Assembly: GCA_019649035.1 (NCBI GenBank)
Contig: BMAT01010610.1
Span: forward strand, 238,615 to 258,782
Length of the DNA: 20,168 nucleotides
Direction: 5' to 3'
Source of the DNA: Elysia marginata
Taxonomy: Eukaryota; Mollusca; Gastropoda; Plakobranchidae
Both the position numbers and the translations under genes were made by a program. The notes beneath the pieces were generated by a model. The model was not told the origin of the DNA. It did not search any database and saw only the letters and a program-made list of their open reading frames with translations. Shown one piece after another: positions 1-10,575 of this stretch. Within the stretch, counting starts at the first letter, position 1; the number at the start of each line of letters is the position of its first letter.

Positions 1-133
1 GTAACATTTCAGGAACTTAACCAAAACTTTGTTTAGTTTATGGAGATTTGGGAGCATAATTATTGTAGGCAGTACCTCTATTTTCAAAATTCTAGACTTC
101 TTTAGCAAAGTCTAACGTGGATCGGTCTTTAAA

Positions 134-154
134 AAGAAGAAGAAGAAGAAGAAG

Positions 155-186
<32 letters not shown>

Positions 187-229
187 GAAGAAGAAGAAGA
201 AGAAGAAGAAGAAGAAGAAGAAGAGGAAG
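134..229. repeat. GAA/TTC trinucleotide microsatellite
   Basis: About thirty copies of GAA in near-perfect tandem, broken once by a TAG-like unit near 184 and becoming GGAA-rich at the right edge. The plus strand is all purine, a class of tract known to form triplex (H-DNA) structures and to expand or contract. The poly-leucine frame on the opposite strand is only a translation of this tract and is not a gene. Confidence 0.97.
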
Positions 230-1273
230 GGGAAGCCTCTCAAAACAAGACTTAAGTATAACCCACTTATAAATATAAAGAAGAAATTCGGAAGAGGTTG
301 CTTGGATCCAAAATGTATTTCTGTACTTTTCTAGCTCCGAGAAAAGACGATCGTAATAAAAAAATATCAATTTTTGAAAATTCCAGAGCGTACAATCTGC
401 ATGAAGGACAGTTTAAATAATTACTACTTTCTTGATCACCCGTGGAATTTTTATGTCTTGAATCTCTTTAAATAGCTTTGCAATCTATAGAAATATTGGC
501 CGACGACATACATAGAATTAATAAAGCTGTTGTTTTTTTCTTTTTTTAAGATATATGTAAGGAAAGTTTTCTTTTAAAGAATTTTTTTTTAAAAAAAATC
601 TATGATTATATACATTAGCTATAATTTCCAATAATTTTGGTTTAGTGTGTGTGAATCTTTTTTTTTTTTTTTTGCATAATCCATTAAACCACAGACTCTC
701 CACAGATTGAAAGTAATTATTCCGAAAGCACATACTTTTTTTAAATGCGTTAGGCAAGAAACTTAGTTAAATTCTTAAATAAAATTATCTCAATCGATAT
801 GTTCCTTGGATGTGCGGATTTCTTAGTTTAATTTCTCTGACAACCCTCATTTAATTATCAGAATAAAAGCAATATCTTAACAGTTTCAGCAGCTGACATG
901 GCAAGGAGCTTAATAAGGTAGATATACATCGGTATTTTGAAAAGTTTGTTCCTAGATTGCGTGTCTTTTTTATCATTAATTTTTTCATTTAAAATTTGAC
1001 GATTTTTAAATTTGTTTGCACTTTTACTCCTTTTCACGTATCTAATGAAATCAATGTCGGGTTTTTTATTTTGTTTTAAAAAAGCCTTTTTTTAAGCAAC
1101 GAGATCACCCCTGGTGTTTTTCTTTTTCTTAATATGAGGTATGTAATTATTTTTGTAACACAATAATATTAGTCTTTAAGCATGTTACTCTCATACATGG
1201 CTTCTGTCCCTCTTTTGCCTCCATCCCTCTACCTTTTTTTCTGTATCTCTTTTTGAATATATATTTCCCGTCA
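230..1273. other. AT-rich DNA without a recognisable gene
   Basis: The stretch is AT-rich with many homopolymer runs, for example a T tract near 657-673 and T/A runs at 577-598. Reading frames are short, start at arbitrary positions and have AT-driven composition. I found no tRNA-like boxes, transposase or splice-bounded coding block. Confidence 0.6.
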
Positions 1274-1310
<37 letters not shown>

Positions 1311-1312
1311 TC
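1274..1312. repeat. CT/GA dinucleotide microsatellite
   Basis: A CT tract of about 39 bases interrupted by one TATC unit. It lies about 100 bases upstream of a pyrimidine-rich stretch ending in ttacag at 1410, so it could add to a long pyrimidine tract before a 3' splice site. That role is inference. Confidence 0.95.
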
Positions 1313-1433
1313 TTTCTTCCTTTCACCAGTTTTTCTATCTAATCATAATTTCTCTGAAAACAAGTCGTTTTCTCTATTCACTTTCCGTCGTCTTGTTACG
1401 TTCATTACAGACTTTAAGCAGCAACGCGTAAGT

Positions 1434-1616
1434 ATGACGCGAACGTCTGTGGGTCTATTTTTAGAAACTGGTTTCATTATTTTTATAGTTTCCTCAATCT
1501 GCTTTCCCGATTTTCACGTACGCGTAGTGAGACACGGTGCGTGTGCTAAAGGTCTCTATCGCCTAGTAGAGAAGACCTGCCGCTTTCCTCAGACCAAAAC
1601 AAAACCAAGAAATTAA
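1434..1616 (+). CDS. Hypothetical small secreted peptide with insulin B-chain-like spacing
   Basis: This 60-codon frame starts with ATG (A at -3) and ends at TAA. Residues 14-24 are strongly hydrophobic, as in a signal peptide core, although residue 11 is glutamate. C37 and C49 are separated by eleven residues, with G35, L41, L44, V45 and E46 between or next to them. Molluscan insulin-related B chains share this pattern: G-x-C, three residues, L, two residues, L-V, an acidic residue, then the second Cys. The block has more CpG and GC than its surroundings and follows a plausible acceptor (pyrimidines then ttacag, ending at 1410). Against a real insulin gene, the frame stops soon after the second Cys, I see no donor site between that Cys and the stop, and I found no A-chain (CC-x3-C) frame downstream. 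The open frame runs upstream to 1257, so the ATG may be internal to an exon. It could be chance. Confidence 0.22.
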   Translation: MTRTSVGLFLETGFIIFIVSSICFPDFHVRVVRHGACAKGLYRLVEKTCRFPQTKTKPRN

Positions 1617-2483
1617 AGACAAGAGTGTATCTTCGATTAAACGACGTTGGTTGAATGTAGCCATCACGAACACGTTAAGACCAGCCTCTCTATTCAATCT
1701 CTGAAGTATATGTATATTTTTGTTATTATATACAAAAAAGCTATGGCATTTTACGGTGTTGTTTATCAGTTAAAATGAAGAGAATTTAAATGTTTTGTAT
1801 TTTTTTTTACATGTTAAATACATGAAATTGATTTGATGCCAATGAATGTTTACGTTTGAAAAGCTAGCTGCGCAAAAGAATAAAACTTGTGTTTAAAAAA
1901 AATCGCAAATTTAATCCATCAAATAAACAATGCTCCAAACAAGCAGCCCTTTCTCTTCAAAGCCTAGAAAGAATGATTGAGATTTCAATTTTAATGAGAA
2001 TTTTTTTGTTCACTTGTCTGCATTGTTCTTATTCTATACACCATTTCAAAGAAGATAATCGAGTTAAAGAAAAGCTTGATGAAAAAATACCGATTCTTTT
2101 TAAGTTTAACTTTTTTTTCAAATGAAAAGATCTGATATTCATTTTACCACTATAGTCCAGTTACTTATAAGTCCTTAGTAATAAAGAATTAAATTTACTA
2201 AGCCTTAGCAGATGAAGAAAATAAAAGCTGTAAACCTTTTTGAAGTGCTGAAGGAAGGTAAAGTCATTCGATAAATATTTTTTAACTGTTCAGTTTTTCA
2301 CCTTTACCTTGTGGTCTAGACCTTAACCGAATCAAAGAAAAACGTATCTAAAGAGTACTGATAAGGATAAAACCCAGAACTAATTTAACCCAGCATTCAT
2401 TGCCACTAACCGGGTTCAAATAGCGCAAGTTTCTTAGCAGACACCATAATTTGTTTTATACGTGTAGTTACAGTACGGTGTTT
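1617..2483. other. No recognisable gene; AT-rich spacer
   Basis: Short AT-biased frames only, including a 78-codon lysine- and phenylalanine-rich frame at 1889-2125 that begins with a non-ATG codon and resembles no family I know. An isolated gggttcaaat at about 2413 resembles a pol III B box but has no convincing A box, so I do not call a SINE there. Confidence 0.5.
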
Positions 2484-2700
2484 GGCGTTATGGTCTAGAG
2501 GTAGACGCTCGGGGGGTCCGGGGTTCGAGTCCTGCTTTCGGTAGGTCAACGTTTAGTCCTTGAGCAAGGCTATTTACACATATTTCTTCGCCTCACTCAA
2601 GCATTAATGTACCTCATTAGAGGCAGTTGAAGATCTTGTCAGAATGCTAGAGTGATGCGCTTTACTTGCTGCTCCTCTTTGATTTGGTTGGTAATGGCCT
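2484..2700 (+). mobile_element. tRNA-derived SINE copy, V-SINE-like core (right end uncertain)
   Basis: A pol III A-box-like tggtctagagg lies at 2491-2501 and a perfect B box, ggttcgagtcc, at 2522-2532, so the head is tRNA-derived. The two boxes start only 31 bases apart, less than in an intact tRNA, so part of the anticodon arm is probably deleted. Just downstream is ccttgagcaaggc (about 2557-2569) followed by cacat and cctcactcaag, which resembles the conserved core of V-SINE-type elements (ttgagcaaggcacttaacc then a cctcca-type segment). This is an old copy of a retroposed element, mobilised in trans by a LINE reverse transcriptase; it encodes no protein. The right boundary is approximate, as no clean tail or target duplication was seen. 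Confidence 0.7.
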
Positions 2701-3140
2701 ATCAGAGAACCCATGTAAACGCTTTAACATATTAACGGATTAGACGCAATACAAAAATGCCCTTTAAAGCTCTTTTATTCTTATGGTACAGTAAACATAT
2801 ATTTAATAAAACATATTTTGCAGAAACGGCATGCAGAGAAAGATGGGGTAAAAACAGGATTCTTAAGACTCTAGCTGCGTAAAAACAACAATACCGTGTG
2901 ATAGGGAATGCGCATATAAGCAAGAAAAATCTCAGCACTAAATTCATAAATATTTAGATCCGAGAATAAACCGTACTGACATTATTTCATCGTTTTGTTT
3001 TTTTCAAGCCAGAAAAGTATCAATTAACAGAGTCGATTCTGAAATAATCGGTGCTTTTGATTTGATTATTTTTTACAGGAGTAGGAAATTGAAATTCACG
3101 TTAACCTGTAGGAATGTAGACTCAAGGCAAATAGTTTTGA
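2701..3140. other. No recognisable gene
   Basis: A reverse-strand 71-codon frame at 2732-2947 has an ATG and a hydrophobic start, but its composition is what AT-rich DNA gives by chance, and it has no conserved pattern or splice context. Otherwise nothing is seen. Confidence 0.5.
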
Positions 3141-3229
3141 AAGAAAGATAGAGAGATAGACAGACAGACAGAGAGAGAGACATAGAGATAGACAGACATA
3201 GAGAGACAGAGACAGACAGAGAGGCAGAT
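3141..3229. repeat. Imperfect GA/GACA/GATA purine-rich microsatellite
   Basis: Mixed tandem units of GA, CAGA and TAGA over about 90 bases. The mixture of unit types suggests an old tract degenerating by point change rather than a recent expansion. Confidence 0.93.
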
Positions 3230-5958
3230 CAATAGGGATTGTCGAAAATGATGTTATGAAAATTTACAATAGCAAATAATGTGAAAGATGAGGATTTCGT
3301 TTCGATTAGAATCTACGTAGAAATGCGTGGATGTCCCACATAACAAACAGATTAAACATTATCACATGATTTCCTACATGTTATTTGCTTTTGCTTTAAG
3401 AAAAGAAGAAAGAGAAAAGCGTTTTAACGATTAATAATTTATATTTATTCACTGCTTGTAAAAAAAAAAGATTACCTGGTCGATTCTTTTTGTGGCAGTT
3501 CTGTTCTGTTTTTAGAAATTTCAGAATAAAATCTTTATCAACTGAGTAAAAAATTGAATTTCCGCCTATTTCTTATCTTTCGGCTAATGTTGAAAAAAAA
3601 CATTTTAAAGTTTAGGAATACTTTATGGTTGTAAACATTAATCATCTGAAATTCTTATTATGATAGAATACTCTTGATGTTGACAGTACTACCTGGAAGG
3701 GACATGAAAACGAACATGTGCCTGCCATTGGTTCACAAGTTCTGTAAAAGCGCAGAAAAATGAAACAGTAGAAGAAAAAAATGAAAACTTTCGATGATTT
3801 ATTAAGCAAGGTACGAATTAGAAAAAGCTGAAGAATTTCATGAAATGGAGGAAAAAATGTTAATCGATGCTTAATTCAATACGTAAAGAATATTAATTAG
3901 TTTTCATTCCCATCTATTTCTAGATTTACGTGTAATATCACATAGCCTTAGAGTAAAAGAATGCGAAGTTCGATAAATAAATAAAGTTTGTTTTCGTTCC
4001 TTTTGATTTATTATTTTTTGACTATTTGACTATAACAAATTATGGCACTTGGACATAGCTTTGTACCAGTTTTACAATCTTTTAATCAAATCAGCTGAAT
4101 TTTAAAGTACGCATTCTTTTTTTACACTTCGAAAAAAAGGGTAGGAGGATGAACATTAATTCATTTTTTTTTAAATAGATTCGCTCCATTTCTAAATTCC
4201 TTGGTTCGATTATGTAGAATCTAGGTTCGTATTCTAATCCTAGATTAATTGTCTAAAAATTGACTTAGATTAATTTAGATAATGTAGATTTAGAGCTAGA
4301 ATTAAAAGATGTATTGATCTAGAGCCTACTTATAAAATTTTCTTCAATGATTTAAGGCTAAGGCCGTTTTGAAGCTAATGAGTACATGAATAATTTAGTG
4401 ATCAAGAGAAGCTGATAAATGGTTTTACGCGTGTTGAAGTTGTTCAATATTTCGAAGTTTTTTTTCAGTATATAAAAAGGCTTTCGTTTTAAGACACTGT
4501 ATCTATTTACGTCATTCAGTTACAGTTTTAACTATTTAATATTTACAACAAACAATAAAAGACTGAAATAGACTATATTTTTAAATTTTCAATTATATTT
4601 TCTTCTTTAGTTTTTGGCCATCAATTTCAAACAAATTTTCAGTTTGGAGACCAAAGAGAAAAGAGTAATATTTGGTCTTATGTGATTTAAATTTTGTAAG
4701 AACTACATAGTTGATATGTATCTTTATTATCCCTTAACTGATCTAATTTTTTAACTGAGTAGAATTTCTTCGTGTGCTGTTTGAAAGTGCCCGATTTTTT
4801 TGTACAAATTACCTGTTGCCCATAAATGCTGTACAGCTTCTACTGACCTTTTCTATAAATATTTTTTTGGCCAGTAGCAACAAACTCGTATTGAACAGTT
4901 GCAAGTTTGTGCTCTTTGATAATTTTATTACAATGAAGTTCAGATTACATAATTTAAAAGAAACATCAGATTTGCTACTTATACATGTTTATTTTTAGAA
5001 ACGCCAATAAAAATAAAAATCAGCCTCTCGGGGTGGAGTGGGGGGAGGGTAGAATAATAGTATTGGAAAAAGTAAAATAAAGGCGAAACACCAGATGCGT
5101 GTTAACGCCTGGAGAATTTTTGAACATCAACATTCTCCAGACAAAGGAAGATCTTCTCAGTGCGAGTCGTGTGATTCTATATTTAAAAGATCAAGATAAA
5201 AAAAACACCCTTTGATGACAAATCCTTGAAGAGATCTAATTAGACAGCAGGTTGGTGATCAAAGAAGAGGAAGATAGCACGCGATCAACAGAGTAAGAAC
5301 AGAATAGAAGCGGTGAATGAATCGATAAGTGAAGAAGGGGTGTAAGTGCATAATCATTATTAAAAGGTTAGTAAAACAAATTGCTTGATTTGTGTAGAAG
5401 GTCTAAATCCCAGCTGGCACTGGTAAAAACATAACAACTGACCGAAGAATATTTGATGGTAAAAAGGGATAATCAAATAAAAACCAACAATTTTAGACAA
5501 AATACGCTGGGGTAAAAAATTTTAATTTAAGTTCTAAATTTCGATGTTAATCAATCTGATAAAGCGCACACCTTAAAAGGTCGAGCAACCTAGGGGAAGA
5601 TTTGTTATATGAATGATTGTGGTGTAGAGCAAACAGTGGCCAACCACCTAAAATGTCCTTATCTAGATCAAACACGGGAGCTTGGTGATCTTGCGACTTA
5701 AAGCTCCATGGTCAACAGATGTACGAGATTTTAGATGAAACATACCATTATTATGATTTTTCGCGTGAACACGATATGTAGGCATGTGTCTTTTTGGTTG
5801 TGCCTATGATATTGAAGAAGAGGTTTCAAACAAGGCTTAGTTTATAAACAATAAGGTGATCCTAAAACAACTACAACATTAACAACAACACAAAAAACAA
5901 TGGAGGTGGGAGCAGGGATAAAAACACGCATCATAACGTAAGTTTTTGTATTATAAAG
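3230..5958. other. Long stretch without a recognisable gene
   Basis: About 2.7 kb of AT-rich sequence with short chance frames. A cluster of tagatt/tctag-type words lies at about 4200-4325. A slightly more GC-rich block at about 5030-5720 contains a short hairpin: ctggagaat (5109-5117) pairs with attctccag (5132-5140) across a 14-base loop. This block may be an old repeat, but I cannot assign it to a family. The frame at 4774-4998 starts with CTG and is rejected. Confidence 0.5.
4200..4325. repeat. Cluster of degenerate TAGATT / TCTAG words
   Basis: Short words such as tagatt, tctag and their complements recur about eight times in 125 bases in both orientations. This could be a decayed local duplication or the stem of an old hairpin element. 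It is listed as a simple low-complexity cluster because no unit length is clear. Confidence 0.35.
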
Positions 5959-6182
5959 ACACGTCCAGAGACGCTAGACAGACAGACTGTTTGGCAGTTC
6001 ACAGGCATTGTTTTGGATGTCTTATCGCCGACCGTGACCGACGCTCTGGGATTACCGGTAATGGATTTTTACTCCAGAATCTACAACAAAATTGAATGCC
6101 ACGACTCCCTACGGGACGAGCATGACAAAAGATTTTTTTTTCACAACAAAGTTGGCCGTCACAAAGAACCTTACGCTAATGT
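5959..6182 (+). CDS. Candidate isolated exon of an unrecognised protein
   Basis: One forward frame is open from 5866 to a TGA at 6185, while the other two forward frames and the reverse frames are interrupted. From about 5959 the codons look selected (GTG ACC GAC GCT CTG and similar), the GC content is above the surroundings, and the peptide is mixed and polar with tryptophan, cysteine and charged residues. The block ends exactly where a strong 5' splice site begins: GTGAGT at 6183-6188. A possible acceptor is the ttataaag ending at 5958, with a weak pyrimidine tract. After the T8 run at 6132-6139 the frame one base over reads LAVTKNLTLMC up to the same donor. A one-base indel in the T run, or a different frame choice, is therefore possible, and that ending resembles an Ig-domain B strand. 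I recognise no family. It may be an exon of a larger host gene or a decayed one; no partner exon was found. Confidence 0.28.
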
Positions 6183-6996
6183 GTGAGTGATATCTTACTA
6201 AGACATGTATTATTCAATACCTAAGGGGAAAAAATTTCAAAACTTCCTCTGAAATGGGCAGGGGAATAAACTGTTATTTTTAGGTAACAAAATACACATC
6301 GTGTTTTTGTTTGTTCTTTTTCTTTGAATAAAATACAAATTTAAAGCGGCTTATATTTATCTCCATTTTTATCAGCTTTATCCGTTTAGAATGCTGCCTC
6401 GGTAAGAAAGTTTAACACATTTTAGGGCCTCACATAACTAAGTGCGAAATTATATTTTATTTTAGCTTTAAACTTTCTAGAGAATTTAGTTTTTATTACC
6501 AAAATTATATCTATCTTCTTCTAATGCAGGCACAGAAGGCAGAGGTACAGAAAAAAGGTAAAAATCGATACTTGTGAATGTTTTTTTTCTCTAAATTGGG
6601 AATAAGAATATAGCACAAAATAATCGTTTTTCTTGCCTGCAAACAATTGACTTCAAGGAGGAAGTTTTCCTGCAGGAACGAAAATTTGCGCTCTAACCTC
6701 ATTCCCAATTTCCTCTCATGTTTTTTCTTTCTTTTTGTGTATGTAAATGAATAATTTCCTATGTCAGATAAATGATTCGTTTTCAATGTTCCCTCTTTCT
6801 TGGCTGTTTTTGGTTTCTATTTAAAAGATCATTCTCTACAATTTTTGTGCCGAGGTTTTTCCCCTTTTTAGTTAAACTTAAAAGCGTTTGTTTTGTCTTT
6901 TTAATATAACACGAGTAGGCACCGAAATTTGTTAGCCCAAAGAAGTGACGTTGTCATGGAATAGTCTTACGACTTCTGTTGTTATTGCTTCTCTTT

Positions 6997-7000
<4 letters not shown>
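6183..7000. other. No recognisable gene
   Basis: AT- and pyrimidine-rich sequence. The reverse frame at 6511-6786 starts at TTG and is lysine-rich; it is not supported as a gene. The forward frame at 6945-7145 begins with a non-ATG codon and is largely a translation of the adjacent CT tract. Confidence 0.55.

Positions 7001-7041
<41 letters not shown>
7001..7041. repeat. CT/GA microsatellite
   Basis: A perfect CT tract of about 41 bases, the first of three pyrimidine microsatellites within 550 bases. Confidence 0.97.
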
Positions 7042-7044
<3 letters not shown>

Positions 7045-7156
7045 CGTTCTTCTATTTTATCGCTCGAGCTCAAAATACTTTTGCCTTTCCGCCTTTTGTA
7101 AATATAATACTGGTACTTTTTTCTCTTTTCATCACACAGCCCTAACCTCCATTCCT

Positions 7157-7157
<1 letters not shown>

Positions 7158-7220
<63 letters not shown>

Positions 7221-7242
7221 TCTCTCCCTCTCTCTCTCTCTT
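7158..7242. repeat. CT/GA microsatellite with TATC units
   Basis: About 85 bases of CT with a short TATC block near 7208-7220 and one CC interruption. It is separated from the previous tract by about 115 bases of non-repeat sequence. Confidence 0.97.
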
Positions 7243-7454
7243 TTCAATCTCACTTATAGAATACTTACTTGCTCCCTCTCTACCCCCACCTCCATTGATT
7301 GTCGGCTGAGTTCAACCAATCTTTAGAGTAATGAATTCTCCGAGGACTTGCCGCTCGAAATACATCCATTGCGTATTTTCCCCGCAGACCAAATATGCCA
7401 AGAACTTAGACAATAACAGTTGCATGCAGTCACTAAGGGCACATTGAGAGCAGT

Positions 7455-7495
7455 GTCTGTTTGTCTGTCTGTTTGTTTGTCTGTCTGTCTGTCTG

Positions 7496-7529
<34 letters not shown>

Positions 7530-7550
7530 CCTCCCTTCCTCTCTCTCTCC
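7455..7550. repeat. CTGT then CT compound microsatellite
   Basis: TGTC/TTTG units at the left pass into CT with TATC interruptions and finally CCTT-type units. This is a compound tract, consistent with stepwise unit conversion by slippage plus point changes. The non-repeat interval 7243-7454 is more GC-rich than average and holds an acceptor-like tattttccccgcag ending at 7387, but no convincing exon. Confidence 0.94.
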
Positions 7551-10404
7551 TAAAGTGTCCAGCATAATTTGATTTACACGAAGGAGGTAAATGAAGTCTT
7601 ATGTTATTTTACATCAATCGTGTTTTTAATTTTGTTCTATTCAAAACATCTTAATATGAACAAGTTTATCAAGTAGGAAACAATTGGAATTAAACTGTAA
7701 TGGTTTTTCGACAAAAAAAAATCAGTCAAACATATTTTACGTAATGCCGCAGTTGGTAAACTCCATGAAAAAACGAATACGTATATCCAATCCTGTTAGC
7801 CTGTTTTATTTTATAATAACAAAAACTGAAATTATAAAAAAGGTGAAAAGATAAGTTTGTAAATAAAGGTCTATTTTAAAACATGTTTCTTAAAGGACAG
7901 ATAAAATCTAACAACCCGTTTCACCTATATAAACCAATTGAGTGATACTTATAATTCGGAGCAGATTCTTTTCATTGGGACATAAAATATCCTTGGGTAT
8001 ATAGAACAATTTTCGTAAACGAATTCATGACATTTAGGGATTGTGTCTTGCGTCCAGGATGAATGAGTCTGATGTCGCAAATTAACCTTTAAAGAAATTG
8101 TACTTTTTAACAAATTATTTAAAACTTTCATAGGTCACAGATTTCATAAGTGTATAATTTTTTTAAAGGATATACAATAATTACTGCTTCGTTAATTTAA
8201 ATAATACAGAAAAAGACGAAAAACAATTGCAGTATTATTAACCACATCAGAATCAAAATATTAAGTCGTTGCGAAGTTCCAATATTAACTTGTCGTATCC
8301 TTTCCCTGAGAATGTAACACGTGTGTCAAATTATCTCAGTTCCTACCGCCTGGGAATGGAGTAACTTACAATGTATTCATTTCTTCAAAAAAAGGCGGTT
8401 ATCTATTACGCATGGCGTTATGACATTTTTATTACTCTACTAGATCTAACAAATAATATATTCGCAGACACAGCTGGCAACGACAGCTTGTAAGAAAAAA
8501 ATACAGTAATGACAAAAACATGGATTTCTAAGTATGTCGCTCTAGTGACATAACATTCCCACACGGAAATACTTTTGGATTCGTATACGCACATTAACCA
8601 GAACAACTTATGAATCTCACCTCATAACTAAGGACTGGCTTCAACGAAGATTGTAGCCTTGGGTTCAAATATTAAGTGGAACTTTTCCATTATTCAAAAA
8701 AGTATGGGCAAACAGCGTGTGAGTACAGTATGCGATGCTGGACATTAGAATTGCTATTTATTTTTTATACGGGCAATAAAATTAAAGGTGACAATAATAG
8801 AATTAATAGACACACACATGCACACCCTTATTCATTTGATTATCACATGATTGAGAAAAAGAGAGAAAGGGATAAATAAAAACTTAAGCACACATAAAGT
8901 TTTAAAATTAAAGTACAAGTTCAATTTAACCTTGAAGTAGATTTAGTAGATAGAAAGTGAAGAGCGAAAACAGATACTAACTACTAACTTGATAAGAAAT
9001 ATTATTTAAAGTAATGAAAGTCTTCTTTTGATATAAAAATGTTTAACAGGTTAGGCGTCTCTCAAGTCTACGAGTCCTAGACAACGGATACTTTTTTTTG
9101 TCGTTATGTTAATAATTAGTTTGATCCTAAATTTCAAGACATTCCTGTTCTTTTGGTTAAAATTTCTTTGAGATCACAGAGGTAATGAAATATAAAAAGT
9201 GGCCTCGTCAAAGATATAATATTGTGAACTGATTTTTTATTTCAAACTTTTTCCAGTGGCAGTTTGATTGTTTAGAATCATCTTTGTAAGATACGTTAAC
9301 CTTGAAAGGTCAAACTTAAAGACCATAATAATATAATTTCGATAAAGTTCATAGCGTCATTGCTTTTGTTACTTTGGTTTTAGTATTAAGAAGAACGCCG
9401 TTGCGCCTGTAACAATGAAGACTAAATTAGAGGAAAGAGGTAACGTCATCCTAAAAATACCAACACTAATTGTACAAAACTGTGCCATCAGTTTATAAGA
9501 AAAGAAAAAAAAAGACTTTTTTATTTTCTAAGAAAATTTTAAATATATATATATAGCCATCTGATAAGCATGTTCTACTTTGAAACAGTTCTAGTTAATA
9601 TTTACTCCTGGGATCGAGAGCTGAGGCGGATTCATAATGAAATCTTATACGAACTACATAAAAAAATTAAAAAAAACTAAGACTCAGATGATTATGAACA
9701 CAATTCCAAAACTTGTCAATGACCTCTATTATGCTCATCAAGATAAAATAACCTACGAAAAGATATAAAACAGCTAGCTCTTTGATTGTTTTGAAAAATA
9801 TTCATGTAAGCACAGGGTTTTCTTTTTATCAAGGCACGCACGAAATAAGTACATAAAACGCGTTTGTCTTAACCTCATTTAAAATAAAGTGGGACTCTTC
9901 ATCAAGGTGTTGGTTTTAAGTTGCGAGTTATTTGTCTATACGATGAGTCGAAAATGTATAAAATGCGCCGTATTTGGTTTGGTGCTGTTTACAAAATATT
10001 TCTTAAATTTTTACTTGTCGTAACCAAATCAAATCTTCAAAAATAAACAGAAAAACTTATTTTGATTTTTATACGAAATCATGTCTTTTTATGGGCCCGT
10101 TGTAAGTAACAAACCGCTTGTTAGAAAAACATCTATTAAACTAAAATAGTTATCCGTATAATTTTGCCTCCAAACTAGTGAATAAAGCTTCTTGTAAGAG
10201 GCCTACGTCAACAAAACCAATTTATGTATAGACAGTCGCCCTGTGATTTGAAGTATTGTTAGCCTGTGACCTTCTGCAAAATATTCATCATTCTGTTGCA
10301 GCTTAATTGTGTGTCTACTGCTCGAAACACAAAAAAAAACGAGTATGGCTGGGCAAAGGGCGGAAGAAATAAGCGGCTGATTTATAAGGAATGGAGTGAG
10401 TTTA
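7551..10404. other. Long stretch without a recognisable gene
   Basis: About 2.8 kb of AT-rich DNA. The reverse frame at 7949-8131 has an ATG and unremarkable composition but no known family, signal peptide or splice context. Frames at 8418-8606 and 8676-8879 start at TTG and GTG respectively and are rejected. A short TA run lies at 9544-9555. An isolated tgggttcaaat near 8660 resembles a B box without a matching A box. Confidence 0.5.
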
Positions 10405-10575
10405 GTTGTCTGAAATGGTAAGAGCTCGTATGGTTAACCCGTTCTCCGTGGGCTAGAAGATAGCGAAGAAATCTAGGAGTTAGAGTCCGACACGCTTGCT
10501 TTCTATGTTAGAGTGGGGATAGATCCTTTTACTGAAATGTTCCTGCTTTCTAACAGCTTGTAAAAAAATATTACC
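10405..10575 (+). mobile_element. Degenerate tRNA-derived SINE-like copy
   Basis: An A-box-like tggtaagagc at 10416-10425 is followed about 60 bases later by ggagttagagtccga (10476-10490). This looks like a B box (ggttcgagtcc) that has lost its central cg. A body and an A-rich end (gtaaaaaaat, about 10560-10569) follow. The order of head, body and A-rich tail fits a retroposed SINE. The box spacing is longer than in a standard tRNA, so the head may come from a long-variable-arm tRNA or hold an insertion. No target duplication was found, and the call rests on weak boxes. Confidence 0.35.

Noticed and set aside
92..370. Poly-leucine reverse-strand protein
   Set aside because: It is a translation of the GAA/TTC microsatellite with AT-rich flanks.
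2484..2555. Functional tRNA gene
   Set aside because: The box spacing is too short, no paired acceptor stem is visible, and SINE-like sequence follows directly.
7388..7447. Short exon after ccccgcag
   Set aside because: Only about 19 codons to a TGA, with no donor and no family resemblance; a weak splice-like context alone is not enough.
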